A stretch of DNA of 64,000 nt. Source: Marinobacter sp. F4206. Its GTDB lineage: Bacteria; Pseudomonadota; Gammaproteobacteria; Pseudomonadales; Oleiphilaceae. Both the position numbers and the translations under genes were made by a program. The notes beneath the pieces were generated by a model, which ran no database searches, was not told the origin of the DNA, and was given only the letters and a program-made list of their open reading frames with translations. Positions 1 through 8,997 of this stretch are shown in pieces (position 1 is the first letter of the stretch; each line of letters begins with the position of its first letter). The DNA is taken from NCBI RefSeq assembly GCF_019392195.1, contig NZ_JAHXKI010000002.1, positions 1,426,001 through 1,490,000 of the forward strand, written 5' to 3'.

Positions 1-52
1 GCAAAAGAATGCCAATGACGGCGGCAAACACTCCAGTCACAGGTACGATCAT
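1..52 (-). CDS. Probable MAPEG-family membrane protein, N-terminus only
   Basis: Only the first 17 codons lie in the window; the gene runs off the left edge. The reading starts with an ATG two bases after the stop of the small membrane protein gene upstream (TGA-AC-ATG), so the two are surely co-transcribed. The visible peptide, MIVPVTGVFAAVIGILL, is a hydrophobic first helix like the start of MAPEG proteins (small membrane-bound glutathione-related enzymes). That identification is inference from a short stretch and may be wrong. Confidence 0.45.
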   Translation of the reverse strand, partial: MIVPVTGVFAAVIGILL

Positions 53-54
53 GT

Positions 55-297
55 TCAGCCCTTCTTGATCGCGCTGACGATGGCAAGCAACAGAACTGCA
101 CCCACGGTCGCCGTTACCAGTTCACCCACCGCGCCCTGAGCCATCAGGCCGAGCAGGCGAAAGACAAAACCGCCGATGAACGAGCCGACAATACCGATAC
201 CGATATTGGCCAGCACACCAAAGCCACGGCCTTTCATAATCAGACCGGCCAGCCAGCCGGCGACACCACCGATGATCAGAAACAAAATCAGATTCAT
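55..297 (-). CDS. GlsB/YeaQ/YmgE-type small membrane stress protein
   Basis: This 80-residue protein has three hydrophobic glycine-rich helices (about residues 3-20, 29-50 and 60-76). It carries the family hallmark of a GG-AGW-AG turn followed by a basic MKGRGFG loop, as in the transglycosylase-associated / GlsB-YeaQ-YmgE family. Members are inner-membrane proteins induced by envelope or general stress; no enzymatic role is established. A strong GGGAGGGG ribosome site sits 7 bases before the ATG. Its stop is two bases from the next gene, forming a small operon. The family call is firm, the role is not. Confidence 0.85.
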   Translation of the reverse strand: MNLILFLIIGGVAGWLAGLIMKGRGFGVLANIGIGIVGSFIGGFVFRLLGLMAQGAVGELVTATVGAVLLLAIVSAIKKG

Positions 298-401
298 TGC
301 TTACCCCTCCCTGAAGGTCATCCAACATCGTGTTCAGACCCGCCAAGACTGCCCTGTTTCCGGAGGTGCTTCAAGAACTTCCCTCGGAACTGCGGGCGCT
401 T

Positions 402-1100
402 CTACAACTCGGCGATGGCCTCGGCCATCAGGCTGTAGCAACGGACCATCAGGTCGGGGATGTCCTCGGTGGTCATGCCTGCGGTTTCTATTGGCGGCAA
501 GATGCGGACAGGAACCGGTTCCCGTCGACCACTCCAGCCCAGGGTCTTGTCCTCGTACTGGCGGGCACACACCATGGTAATCGGGGCGCCGGAGGCTACG
601 GCGGCATGGAAGGCACCTTTCTTGAATTTCTGCAGGCCACGACCCTGGCTGCGGGTGCCCTCAGGGAACACCCAGAGACTCTTCCGCTCACGGGTGATGG
701 CTTCACTGGTGGCCCGCATGACTGCGATGGCCTTATGGGACCGGGCACGATTGAGAATCACGTTGCCACCAAGCCAGAACACCTGGCCAAAGAAGGGAAT
801 CCAGACCAGGGATGATTTTCCGACCGTCACGGTCCTCGGGGGTAACAGGTCACCGACCACAAACAGGTCATCGTTGTGCTGATGATTGGCAATCACCACC
901 GTCGGGCGATCGGTGGGCATATTCTCGCGGCCCTCGAGAGGGCGTTTCATGCCCAGCAGGGCACGCCCCACCCGGGCAACCGCAAGGGCCAGCAGGCGAT
1001 TGTTGTCCGGATTGAACGGCCGGGCAAGGTAAAATACCAGCGCAAACAGGCAGATAACCGGCACGCTCGCCCAAGCCAGCAATTTTCTCAATGCACCCAT
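402..1100 (-). CDS. PlsC-like 1-acyl-glycerol-3-phosphate acyltransferase
   Basis: A membrane-associated acyltransferase of 232 residues that probably transfers an acyl chain to a lysophospholipid such as lysophosphatidic acid. An N-terminal hydrophobic anchor (about residues 8-26) precedes the catalytic NHQHNDD block (HX4D, His near residue 73) and the substrate-binding FPEGTRS block (near residue 145). A TTG/ATG-type extension adds 11 residues upstream, but the ATG at 1100 gives the natural membrane start MGALRK. The length fits the single-domain PlsC family. No partner gene is evident; the sortase genes are on the same strand just upstream, 48 bases away. The exact acyl acceptor cannot be read from sequence. 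Confidence 0.85.
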   Translation of the reverse strand: MGALRKLLAWASVPVICLFALVFYLARPFNPDNNRLLALAVARVGRALLGMKRPLEGRENMPTDRPTVVIANHQHNDDLFVVGDLLPPRTVTVGKSSLVWIPFFGQVFWLGGNVILNRARSHKAIAVMRATSEAITRERKSLWVFPEGTRSQGRGLQKFKKGAFHAAVASGAPITMVCARQYEDKTLGWSGRREPVPVRILPPIETAGMTTEDIPDLMVRCYSLMAEAIAEL

Positions 1101-1148
1101 GTAATACAACTCTGTTGCCGAATTTTGGCGCACAAGTGTACGCCAACC

Positions 1149-1745
1149 TCAGGTTCCGGCAACAGTATCAATTTGTTCCATGTCATTGCCGGGCCCGCCT
1201 GCGCGGGCCTCCACCACGTAACGCAGGGGCCCACCGGCATCCATGCTGTCAAACGGGTAGCAGGTGACCAGCAACAGGGTATCTTCCGCCAGCCGGTGGG
1301 TATCTATCCGTTCAGAGCGGCTGTCGACAATGCGCGTTGCCAGCACACGGTAGGTCCGCCAACCACCATCCCGACTCTGCAGCCGCAGTTCACTGCCCGT
1401 CTCCAGAAACTTTAGCTCGTCAAAATGGGTATCGCGATGTCCGGCGATGACCAACGGACCCCGGCCGTTCTCGCTGCCCAGAACCTGTCCCGGCCCAAAC
1501 GCCAGACTCTCGCCGTGCCCACCTGCCAGCACAATCATCGATTGCTCCAGGTCGGGCACGGTCAGCCGGGCCACCGGCCAGGTGTCGGCCCAGGGCCAGG
1601 GCCGGGTATCGGTTTGTCTGGCCTGGCTTTCGGCCCAGGCCAGCTCCAGCAGTTCCTGGGCAACCACTGCTTTCAGCGGGATCCAGAGCCCGAACACCAG
1701 CAGCGTGGCCGATGAGGTCACCAACAGCAGAAAGAGACGGCTCAT
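1149..1745 (-). CDS. Class GN sortase of a proteobacterial dedicated sortase system
   Basis: A 198-residue membrane-anchored transpeptidase that would cleave the sorting signal of the adjacent target protein. One N-terminal hydrophobic segment (residues 4-22) anchors it. The catalytic set is complete: His103 in AGHRDTH, Cys162 in LLVTCYPF, and Arg175 in GPLRYVVEA. The start overlaps the stop of the target gene by four bases (ATGA), so the two are translationally coupled. In known members of this family the sortase usually has a single substrate, encoded next to it; that holds here. Gram-negative sortases are uncommon, and this arrangement is typical of marine gammaproteobacteria. Confidence 0.93.
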   Translation of the reverse strand: MSRLFLLLVTSSATLLVFGLWIPLKAVVAQELLELAWAESQARQTDTRPWPWADTWPVARLTVPDLEQSMIVLAGGHGESLAFGPGQVLGSENGRGPLVIAGHRDTHFDELKFLETGSELRLQSRDGGWRTYRVLATRIVDSRSERIDTHRLAEDTLLLVTCYPFDSMDAGGPLRYVVEARAGGPGNDMEQIDTVAGT

Positions 1746-3862
1746 ACCAGTTTCCTCCGTTGCAGCAGACCCATGGCTGCGGCAAACATCAGGCCCATCA
1801 GTCCCAGGGCGGTCAACAGCGGAGCCAAGGTCGCGGTCTGCGGGTAGCGCAACATTCCGGCCTGACTGCCCGCCGGCAGAAGGGTCGGAAGATGCTCTGT
1901 GCCCTGGCGTGCATCCACCGGTCGGCCCGGTGTGTCGTCCACGGCCACAAAGCTGGTGTAGGGCGACATCAGACCGTGCTCCACGGCAAGGTGGGTCACG
2001 CGGGCTTTGTCCGGCTCTGTGCCCTCCAGCCGCGCTGCATCAAGCAGGCTGTCAATTTTCTCCCGTGCCCAGTGACGGGACAGTCCTGTACCCGTGGCCG
2101 CCTGTTGAAGGTCCAGCGAGCGCTCCCAGGTCCGGCCACCCGGCAGCTTGCCGGATACCTTCAGGACACCCGCCGGCCCGCTGCCCCGCACCACCTGGAT
2201 CAGGGGCTCACCCTGGAACAGGTCCCCCGGCCGGGCCGGAAAACTCTCTATTTTTTCGGCCTGGGAGGGCCACTGGACCTGGACATCGGTCAGTACCGGC
2301 GCCTCCATGGCGGTAAACAGTGTTTCCAGGGGGCCGCCGACATCTGCCGGATCCTGGATCGCGGTGTACAAGCCGCGCCCCCAGCGGGCCGCCTCCCGCA
2401 TGAAATGCAGGTTCGGCGCCGATCCAATACCCACCGTAAACAAGCGCTGGTGCCCCAGTTGCTGTCGAATCTGCGCAAACAGGGCCGCCTCGTTGCCGAC
2501 CGCACCGTCGGTGATGAACACCACCTGATGCACCCGTTCCGCAGCGTCCTCACCCTCGCCGCCCGGTGTATCCAGCGCCAGTTCCAGTGCCGGAGCCATT
2601 TCGGTGCCGCCGCCCGCGTTCAGACCGGCGACATAACGGCGGGCGCGGGCCAGGTTGTTCCCGTTCGCCGGTTCCGGCTGCATGAACAGGGTATGAGTCT
2701 GGTTGTTGAACTGGATGATGTTGAACCGGTCCTCCGGTTTCAGGGTATCCAGTCCCCTCTGAAGCGCAGAGCGGGCCTGGCGGATTGACTCTCCGGCCAT
2801 GGACCCGGACGTATCGATCACGAACACCAGTTCCCGGGGCAACCTATTGGCCTTGTCACTGCCCGGCACAATCATGGTCAGCAGGTAGTCCTCGTCCTGC
2901 CAGCGCTGGTGAAACACGGCCGCCGTGGGCTCCTTCCCTGTCAGCGGCCGCCAGCGCACCACGAAATCCCGGTTCATCAAAAGCCGCCCGTGCTCCGGCT
3001 GCACTTCCACGGTCTGTCCGTCGAGCCGGGTTTCCAGCCGGTGCGTGGGGCTGACCACCCGGGCCAGCGGCAGTCCCGCGTCAATTGTCATCCGGACCGA
3101 TGCCCGATGACTGCCGGCGTCAACGTCGCTGGCGCGCACGGTAAACGGGCTGATGGCATCAGCATCCGGCACCTGGGTCGAGGGCATGGCCCAACCGCCC
3201 TGCCATTGCCCTGAGGACTCCGCCAGCGACTGTCCCGGCATGTACCGGGGTGTGAGTGTGGTCGGCAGGCGCAGTTCAAACTCACCGGCCCGATACGCCA
3301 CCGGCTGCTGGTACCGAAGTTCCACCTCGATGGTTTCACCGGGCGGAATATTGGCCACACGCGCGGTGAACAGATTGGGGCGCTGCTGCTCAACGTTCGC
3401 GGCATGGCGACCGGCAGCCTTGGCGTTCTCATAGGTTTTACGGGCTTCGGCCTTGGGCTGCACCTTGCCAACGATGGTGCGCTCCCCGACCTTCATGGTC
3501 AGGCCGTAAACGCTGGCTTTCTCCGGCAGGGGAAACACGAATACGCCTTCGCGCCAGTCGTCACTGGTGTTCTGGAATCGCCGTGACAGACGGCTGTCGG
3601 CGATCAGGCCACTGACCTGGATATCAAAGTCACTATCCAGAACGATGGCCGGCTCCTGCCAGCGTCCCGCCGCATCCACGAAATGCAGCAGGCCCGCATA
3701 TTCCGACTCTGACTGGCTGGCCTCGGCGTACAGCGGATGCACGAACAGCATCAGCAAAACCGCCAGCCAGAGGCTGACGCCTTCGGCCCAGCGCCGGGCC
3801 CGGTGGTATTGGCGGTCTGTAAGCCTGGGTGTTAGTTTGAGCAGTCCGGTAGAGAGCATCAT
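1742..3862 (-). CDS. Sortase target protein with VIT and VWA domains
   Basis: A 706-residue exported protein, the likely sole substrate of the neighbouring sortase. A signal anchor lies at about residues 30-47, after an unusually long basic N-terminus. A VIT (inter-alpha-trypsin inhibitor-like) domain spans roughly 60-200. A von Willebrand A domain follows at roughly 340-520 with an intact MIDAS metal site, DTSGS, starting at Asp350. The C-terminus is a sorting signal: a YPQTAT motif near residue 673, a hydrophobic helix, then the basic tail QRRKLV. The motif is a variant of the Gram-positive LPXTG, as is usual for this family. The protein is probably tethered in the envelope and binds ligands through the VWA domain. 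Confidence 0.93.
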   Translation of the reverse strand: MMLSTGLLKLTPRLTDRQYHRARRWAEGVSLWLAVLLMLFVHPLYAEASQSESEYAGLLHFVDAAGRWQEPAIVLDSDFDIQVSGLIADSRLSRRFQNTSDDWREGVFVFPLPEKASVYGLTMKVGERTIVGKVQPKAEARKTYENAKAAGRHAANVEQQRPNLFTARVANIPPGETIEVELRYQQPVAYRAGEFELRLPTTLTPRYMPGQSLAESSGQWQGGWAMPSTQVPDADAISPFTVRASDVDAGSHRASVRMTIDAGLPLARVVSPTHRLETRLDGQTVEVQPEHGRLLMNRDFVVRWRPLTGKEPTAAVFHQRWQDEDYLLTMIVPGSDKANRLPRELVFVIDTSGSMAGESIRQARSALQRGLDTLKPEDRFNIIQFNNQTHTLFMQPEPANGNNLARARRYVAGLNAGGGTEMAPALELALDTPGGEGEDAAERVHQVVFITDGAVGNEAALFAQIRQQLGHQRLFTVGIGSAPNLHFMREAARWGRGLYTAIQDPADVGGPLETLFTAMEAPVLTDVQVQWPSQAEKIESFPARPGDLFQGEPLIQVVRGSGPAGVLKVSGKLPGGRTWERSLDLQQAATGTGLSRHWAREKIDSLLDAARLEGTEPDKARVTHLAVEHGLMSPYTSFVAVDDTPGRPVDARQGTEHLPTLLPAGSQAGMLRYPQTATLAPLLTALGLMGLMFAAAMGLLQRRKLV

Positions 3863-4054
3863 GTCGGGGTCCTTGTTGCTGCATGATTGGTCGATGTGTC
3901 GTCATTTCAGCAACCCCATGAGTGCCTGAGGTGGCAAAACCGGGCATTCCGGCCGCAAAAAATGATCAATTGTGGCAACCCCCGGCGCCAGCCTTGCTCT
4001 TGCGGCGCTCCGTGTTTAAATAGAGGCTCACTGGTTACCCGAACTGTCTTTACC

Positions 4055-4756
4055 ATGAAGAAACACATTGTTCTGATCGAAGACGAACCTGCCATTCGCG
4101 ACAATTACCGAGTCGCCTTCGAGCGCCGGGGCTACCGGGTGTCCGCCTTTGGTGACCGGCCGGCTGCCTGGCAGGTGTTGCGGCAGGAACTGCCGGATCT
4201 CGCCATCATCGATGTCGGACTGGGTGACGAGCCGGAAGGCGGGTTCGCCCTGTGTCAGGACTTGCGGGGCTTGTCCCAGACCCTGCCCATCATCTTTCTG
4301 ACGGCCCGGGACAGTGACATCGATTCGGTACACGGGTTACGACTGGGCGCCGACGATTACGTCACCAAGGACATGAGCATGGAACACCTGCTGGCCCGGG
4401 TAACCGCCCTGCTGCGCCGCGCCGAGGCATGGGCGGAGGCCCTGCAAAAGCCCGACGAGGTGCTGGAACGCGGGCGGCTCGCCCTCAATGTGGACCGGAT
4501 GACCGTGGCCTGGGATGGCCGCCCCCTCGATCTGACCGTCACGGAGTTCTGGATGCTGCATTCACTGGTGCAGCACCCGGGGCATGTCCGCAGCCGCGAT
4601 CAGTTGATGGAGGCGGCCAGTACGGTGCTCGACGACAACACCGTGACTTCCCACATCAAACGTATCCGCCGCAAGTTCACCCAACTGGACGGCAAGTTCG
4701 ACGGCATCCAGACTGCCTATGGCATGGGCTACCGCTGGAATGCCCATGAGGCCTGA
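4055..4756 (+). CDS. pdsR: Response regulator of the dedicated sortase system (PdsR-like)
   Basis: A 233-residue OmpR/PhoB-class regulator. The N-terminal receiver domain has the acidic pair at residues 10-11, phospho-acceptor Asp53 (AIIDVGLG) and the conserved lysine in DDYVTKDMS. A C-terminal winged-helix DNA-binding domain (about 140-230) ends in the typical GMGYRW motif. It is divergent from the sortase genes and starts a tight operon with the kinase, three bases downstream. The start was placed at ATG 4055 because the receiver begins there; the longer reading would add 56 non-homologous residues. By family precedent it controls the sortase pair. Confidence 0.9.
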   Translation: MKKHIVLIEDEPAIRDNYRVAFERRGYRVSAFGDRPAAWQVLRQELPDLAIIDVGLGDEPEGGFALCQDLRGLSQTLPIIFLTARDSDIDSVHGLRLGADDYVTKDMSMEHLLARVTALLRRAEAWAEALQKPDEVLERGRLALNVDRMTVAWDGRPLDLTVTEFWMLHSLVQHPGHVRSRDQLMEAASTVLDDNTVTSHIKRIRRKFTQLDGKFDGIQTAYGMGYRWNAHEA

Positions 4757-4759
4757 CCG

Positions 4760-6799
4760 GTGACTCTGAAACGTCAGCTCCTGGTTGCCAGCCTGCTCAT
4801 GCTGCTGATTCCCTGGGCGGGCCTGCAGTTTGTGCTGGAGCTGGACGATGCCCTGCGCCAACAGGCCCGGGAGCAGCTGCGGATGCAGGCCAAACGGCTG
4901 GCCGGCACCGCGGGCGACGCACTGATCGGTCAGACCCCGGTCACCTCCGGCCAGCCGGCGATCTATGTCGAGCCACTGGACCGATCCCTGAACCTTGACG
5001 GATACCCGGACGACTGGCCCGGGTACGAAGAGGGAGAACAGGCCCAACCGTGGCAGGGCACGGATGCCATGAAAGACTCGGGACAACCCGGGCTACAGTG
5101 GCAAGCCGCTTCCGACGGCCGTCATCTTTACCTGCTGATTCGCATCTCCAACCGAAAACCCACGCTGTATGATCCCGGTAATGCCGACGCCCCCCATGAT
5201 CGCGTGAGGCTCTGGCTGCAGCCGCCGGACGACACCGTGGGTGTGGCCGCCGAGGACCGGTCCTGGCTGATCAGGGCAACGGCACCGGGCACCTTTTACG
5301 CTGTGACCGGAGCCGACAACGACACCCCGGACTACCGCGTGACCGGCAGCTGGCAGTCCACCCGCTCGGGCTGGCAGCTGGAACTCCAGATGCCCGAGCC
5401 ACCGGCCGGCAGCCGACTTGGTTTTGCTGCCCGGTGGTCGAACGATAACCCGCCAGCCGGTGTCAGCACCCCGGTTAAGCCGATGCCCGTGCTTGTCCGC
5501 CCTGACCACGGCCTGGAACGGCAACTGGAACCACGCCTGAATCCGGGTCAGAGTGTCCGGGTCATAGAACCCGGCGGCTGGGTGATCGCACGACAGCAAC
5601 TGACGCCGGGTCAGGCCCGGCCGGAATTCGACCAGTTGAGCCCACTTCAGGTTACCGAGCAGATCAGCCTGAATGCCCTGCGGGCGCTGATCCGGTTTTA
5701 CCAGCCGGAGCCGGCGGAAGCGGTCAACGGCGGCAGTCAACTGGCGCCCGATACCGTGCCACCGGAAGGACTGGTCCAGCATGATGACGGCAGCATCTGG
5801 CTTCTGACCACCGAACCGGTGTTTGGCGGTCGCACCCTGATCCTTGAACAATCCCTGGACCAGCTATTGACGCTTTCGGGCTCCACCCTGGGTTCGGTGA
5901 TTGCCCGCAGCACCCTGATCATCGTGGGCCTGACCCTGGTTCTGCTGGGCTACGCCAGCTGGCTGTCCTGGCGCATCACCCGGTTGCAGCGGGCGGTCAG
6001 TGCCAGTGTCGACGAAGACGGCCGGATTACCGGATCCCTGCCACCCTCCGGCTCCGACGATGAACTCGGACAGCTGCAACGCCACTTCAGCCAGATGGTA
6101 GACCGCCTGCATGGCTACAACCGCTACCTGGAAAGCTTTTCCCGACGCCTGTCCCACGAACTGAAAACGCCGGTCGCGGTGGTTCGTTCGTCACTGGAAA
6201 ACCTGAGCCACAGCGAATCGGAAAGCGAGCGCCAGCAATACCTGGAACGGGCCTCGGCCGCGACCGACCGACTGCGTCAGATCCTCAATGGCATGAGCGA
6301 GGCGGCCCGTCTGGAACAAAGCTTTGACCACGCCGACAAGGAACACTTCGAACTCGCCGAGGTGGCGTCCCAGGCAAGCGCCGCCTACCAGTCGCTGGAC
6401 CCACACCACCAGATCCGGTACGTCGGCCCCGAGCACGGTTGCGCCATGACCGGCTCCCCGGAACTCATGGTCCAGCTGCTCGACAAGCTGGTGGACAACG
6501 CCCGGGACTTCACCCCCGAGGGTGGGCTGATCCAGGTGGAACTCGAAGGCCACCCCGATGGCCTCTGGCTGTCGGTGTTCAACGAGGGGTCGGCACTGCC
6601 GGGCGACTCCGGAACCGATATTTTTGGCCCCTTTGTGTCCCTGCGTGAAGGGCAGGAGGAAGGCCATCTGGGCCAGGGGCTTCTGATTGCCCGACTCATC
6701 GCCGACTTCCATGGTGGACGAGTGGAAGCGGCCAATGGGGTCCAAGGTGGAATTGACGGCGTCCGATTCCGCGTTATCATCCCGACAGCCAATTCTTGA
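4760..6799 (+). CDS. pdsS: Sensor histidine kinase of the dedicated sortase system (PdsS-like)
   Basis: A 679-residue membrane kinase starting at GTG, three bases after the regulator stop. An N-terminal helix (residues 6-24) and a second one near 377-400 bound a periplasmic sensor of about 350 residues. The first half of that sensor, from about residue 75, begins LDGYPDDWP and resembles a family 9 carbohydrate-binding fold. A HAMP-like linker, the HisKA box SHELKTP (His near 466) and a HATPase domain (DNARDFTPEGG; GQGLLIARL) follow. It should phosphorylate the adjacent regulator. The sensed ligand is unknown; a sugar polymer is only an inference from the fold. Confidence 0.9.
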   Translation: MTLKRQLLVASLLMLLIPWAGLQFVLELDDALRQQAREQLRMQAKRLAGTAGDALIGQTPVTSGQPAIYVEPLDRSLNLDGYPDDWPGYEEGEQAQPWQGTDAMKDSGQPGLQWQAASDGRHLYLLIRISNRKPTLYDPGNADAPHDRVRLWLQPPDDTVGVAAEDRSWLIRATAPGTFYAVTGADNDTPDYRVTGSWQSTRSGWQLELQMPEPPAGSRLGFAARWSNDNPPAGVSTPVKPMPVLVRPDHGLERQLEPRLNPGQSVRVIEPGGWVIARQQLTPGQARPEFDQLSPLQVTEQISLNALRALIRFYQPEPAEAVNGGSQLAPDTVPPEGLVQHDDGSIWLLTTEPVFGGRTLILEQSLDQLLTLSGSTLGSVIARSTLIIVGLTLVLLGYASWLSWRITRLQRAVSASVDEDGRITGSLPPSGSDDELGQLQRHFSQMVDRLHGYNRYLESFSRRLSHELKTPVAVVRSSLENLSHSESESERQQYLERASAATDRLRQILNGMSEAARLEQSFDHADKEHFELAEVASQASAAYQSLDPHHQIRYVGPEHGCAMTGSPELMVQLLDKLVDNARDFTPEGGLIQVELEGHPDGLWLSVFNEGSALPGDSGTDIFGPFVSLREGQEEGHLGQGLLIARLIADFHGGRVEAANGVQGGIDGVRFRVIIPTANS

Positions 6800-6814
6800 C
6801 CACAGGACCTTGCC

Positions 6815-8122
6815 GTGAGCGCACGACTGGACTGCCTCGATATTCACCCGTTGCGGGATGACCTCTACAACGAACTGCACTCACGTCCGTTCCAGGTCCT
6901 GCCGACTCCGGCCCGGGTTACCCAGATGGCGGTCCTGACCACTCCCGAGCAACGCCGACTCCAGTTTTTGCACCTTCAGCAACTGCACCGCCAGCTGGGC
7001 TATCCGGTGCCCGAGCAGGAAGTCGGATGCTTCGAGCAGACCTTCGGCAACCTCCGGATTCGCCGGGAAATGCACATGGAGTTCGCCACCTACACCTTCA
7101 CCAACCTGGCCACCGGTGACGACACACCGTTTTCCGAAACCGGTATCTCGCTGCTTCCGGAGGGCTGGCTGGAGCAACTGACGGGCACCGTGGTCGCGGC
7201 GTTTCACCTTGAAATCCGGCCGGCCACCGAAGATGCCCAGGGGGACCTGGCGTACGTGCGCAAACACTTCGAGGGAATGCGGTTGGTTGGCAGCAGCCCG
7301 CAGGAAGGCGCGGCACGGGTCTGGGGCACCTTCAAGCTGCACAGTGACGGGTTCGGACGCTTCATGGTGATGAACCACCACATGTCGGACAGCCAGCTCG
7401 GCCGACTGACCCAGCGGCTGATGGAAATCGAGACCTACCGCCTGATGTCGCTACTGGCCCTGCCGGTGGCGCGGGAAATCACGCCTGCGCTGAATGATAT
7501 GGACCAGAAGATGGCGATCATCACCCAGTCGCTCGCCGATAACCAGGATGTGGACGAACAGCAACTGTTGGCGCAACTGACCAACATCGCCTCCCGCATT
7601 GAAGCCTTCCGGGCCCATTCCACCTTTCGCTTCTCGGCCACGCGGGCCTACCACCGGCTGGTGCTGACCCGGCTGGAAGAATTACGGGAAGACGAGCTCT
7701 CGGGCCACCTGACCATCACCGAATTCATGACCCGCCGTCTGACTCCGGCGGTCAAGACCTGCGAAGCGGTGAGCGAACGCCTGGAGGACCTGTCAAGGCG
7801 CGTCGACCGGGCTTCCGACATGATGCGCACCCGGGTTGAGCTGGCCATCCAGAGCCAGAACCAGCAACTGCTCAGCTCCATGGACCGCCGTTCAAAAATC
7901 CAGCTGATGATGCAGCACACGGTGGAAGGGTTTTCCGTGGTGGCCATTTCCTACTATCTGGTGGGGCTGCTCAAGCTGGGACTCGAATCCATGTACGATG
8001 CCGGTTTCGACTTCAACAAGTCGCTGGTGCTTGGCATTGCCATCCCCGTCACCCTGCTGCTGGTGTTCTTCGGTGTGCGCACCATCCACAACCGGTTCAT
8101 CAAGCTCGCCAAACGGCAGTAG
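6815..8122 (+). CDS. DUF3422 family membrane protein
   Basis: A 435-residue protein of the DUF3422 family, whose biochemical role is unknown. The N-terminal two thirds are soluble and contain the family start HPLRDDLYNELHSRPF. A long helical, probably coiled-coil stretch spans about 250-350. Two C-terminal transmembrane helices (about 370-390 and 405-425) follow, reminiscent in layout of CorA-like or other membrane-tethered proteins. It starts at GTG with an AGGAC ribosome site, 15 bases after the kinase gene, so it may be co-transcribed with the sortase regulators. The convergent ATPase gene ends one base away. Confidence 0.88.
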   Translation: MSARLDCLDIHPLRDDLYNELHSRPFQVLPTPARVTQMAVLTTPEQRRLQFLHLQQLHRQLGYPVPEQEVGCFEQTFGNLRIRREMHMEFATYTFTNLATGDDTPFSETGISLLPEGWLEQLTGTVVAAFHLEIRPATEDAQGDLAYVRKHFEGMRLVGSSPQEGAARVWGTFKLHSDGFGRFMVMNHHMSDSQLGRLTQRLMEIETYRLMSLLALPVAREITPALNDMDQKMAIITQSLADNQDVDEQQLLAQLTNIASRIEAFRAHSTFRFSATRAYHRLVLTRLEELREDELSGHLTITEFMTRRLTPAVKTCEAVSERLEDLSRRVDRASDMMRTRVELAIQSQNQQLLSSMDRRSKIQLMMQHTVEGFSVVAISYYLVGLLKLGLESMYDAGFDFNKSLVLGIAIPVTLLLVFFGVRTIHNRFIKLAKRQ

Positions 8123-8123
8123 C

Positions 8124-8912
8124 CTAGCGCGGATCCGAGAGATTTTCTCCGGCGTACTGTCGATAGAACTGCTGCGCCGTCCGGCCATTGCGCACACCTT
8201 TGCCGGTAGCAAACCGGATCGCCTGCCGGTGCAGGGCTTCCCGGTCGGCCACCTCCGGGAACAGGGCGTCCACCGCCTGCAGATAGACATCCTGCGAGAA
8301 CGGGTAGAACGACAGCTGGAGGCCGAAGCGGTCGGCCAGGGAGACCTGCTCCTCGACGGCCTCGGCCGGATGCAGCTCCCCGTCCCGGATCTCACTCTTG
8401 AGGTTGTCGGACATGAATTCCGGCATCAGGTGCCGGCGGTTGGAGGTCGCGTACACCCGGACATTCTCCGGCGGCAGTTCCAGTGAGCCTTCCAGCACGC
8501 TTTTCAACGCCTTGTAACCGGACTCCCCCACATCGAACGACAGGTCATCGCAGAAGATCACAAAGCGGAAGCTGAGGTCACAGATGTCGTCGACGATCTC
8601 CGGCAGATTCACCAGATCGTCCTTGTCCACTTCAATCATCCGTAGCCCACGATCGCTGTAGCGGTTCAGCAAGGCCTTGATCAGGGACGATTTCCCCGTT
8701 CCCCTCGAGCCCCAGAGCAGCACATTGTTGGAGGGTTGCCCCGCCAGAAAGCGCTCGGTGTTCCGGGCCAGCGCCTGTTGCTGCCGGTCAATGCCTGTCA
8801 GGTCCTGCCACTGCACCGGATCAAGCCGGCGAATGGCCCGCAAACCGGAACGGTGGCGACGCCAGAGGGCGGCGGAGGTGGTTCTCCAATCAACGGTGTC
8901 GGTCACTGACAT
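8124..8912 (-). CDS. DUF815-type AAA+ ATP-binding protein
   Basis: A 262-residue predicted ATPase. Walker A is GSRGTGKSSL (about residues 68-77) and Walker B is VIFCDDLSF (about 118-126). The order of motifs matches DUF815 proteins, which are AAA+-like ATPases often described as ATP-dependent kinases or chaperones but with no settled function. The ATG at 8912 is the only good start. It is convergent with the DUF3422 gene and divergent from methylglyoxal synthase. Confidence 0.87.
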   Translation of the reverse strand: MSVTDTVDWRTTSAALWRRHRSGLRAIRRLDPVQWQDLTGIDRQQQALARNTERFLAGQPSNNVLLWGSRGTGKSSLIKALLNRYSDRGLRMIEVDKDDLVNLPEIVDDICDLSFRFVIFCDDLSFDVGESGYKALKSVLEGSLELPPENVRVYATSNRRHLMPEFMSDNLKSEIRDGELHPAEAVEEQVSLADRFGLQLSFYPFSQDVYLQAVDALFPEVADREALHRQAIRFATGKGVRNGRTAQQFYRQYAGENLSDPR

Positions 8913-8997
8913 AACCCTTCTGTCCTATTCCGTCCGGTGGCCGGCTATGAAACACTGGCCGTCGGATTCGTTCAGTAAAATGGAGACTTTACCTTAA

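Noticed and set aside
3863-4054. TTGCTC-N17-TAAATA as the pdsR promoter
   Set aside because: Both hexamers are weak; distance to the start is plausible but not decisive.
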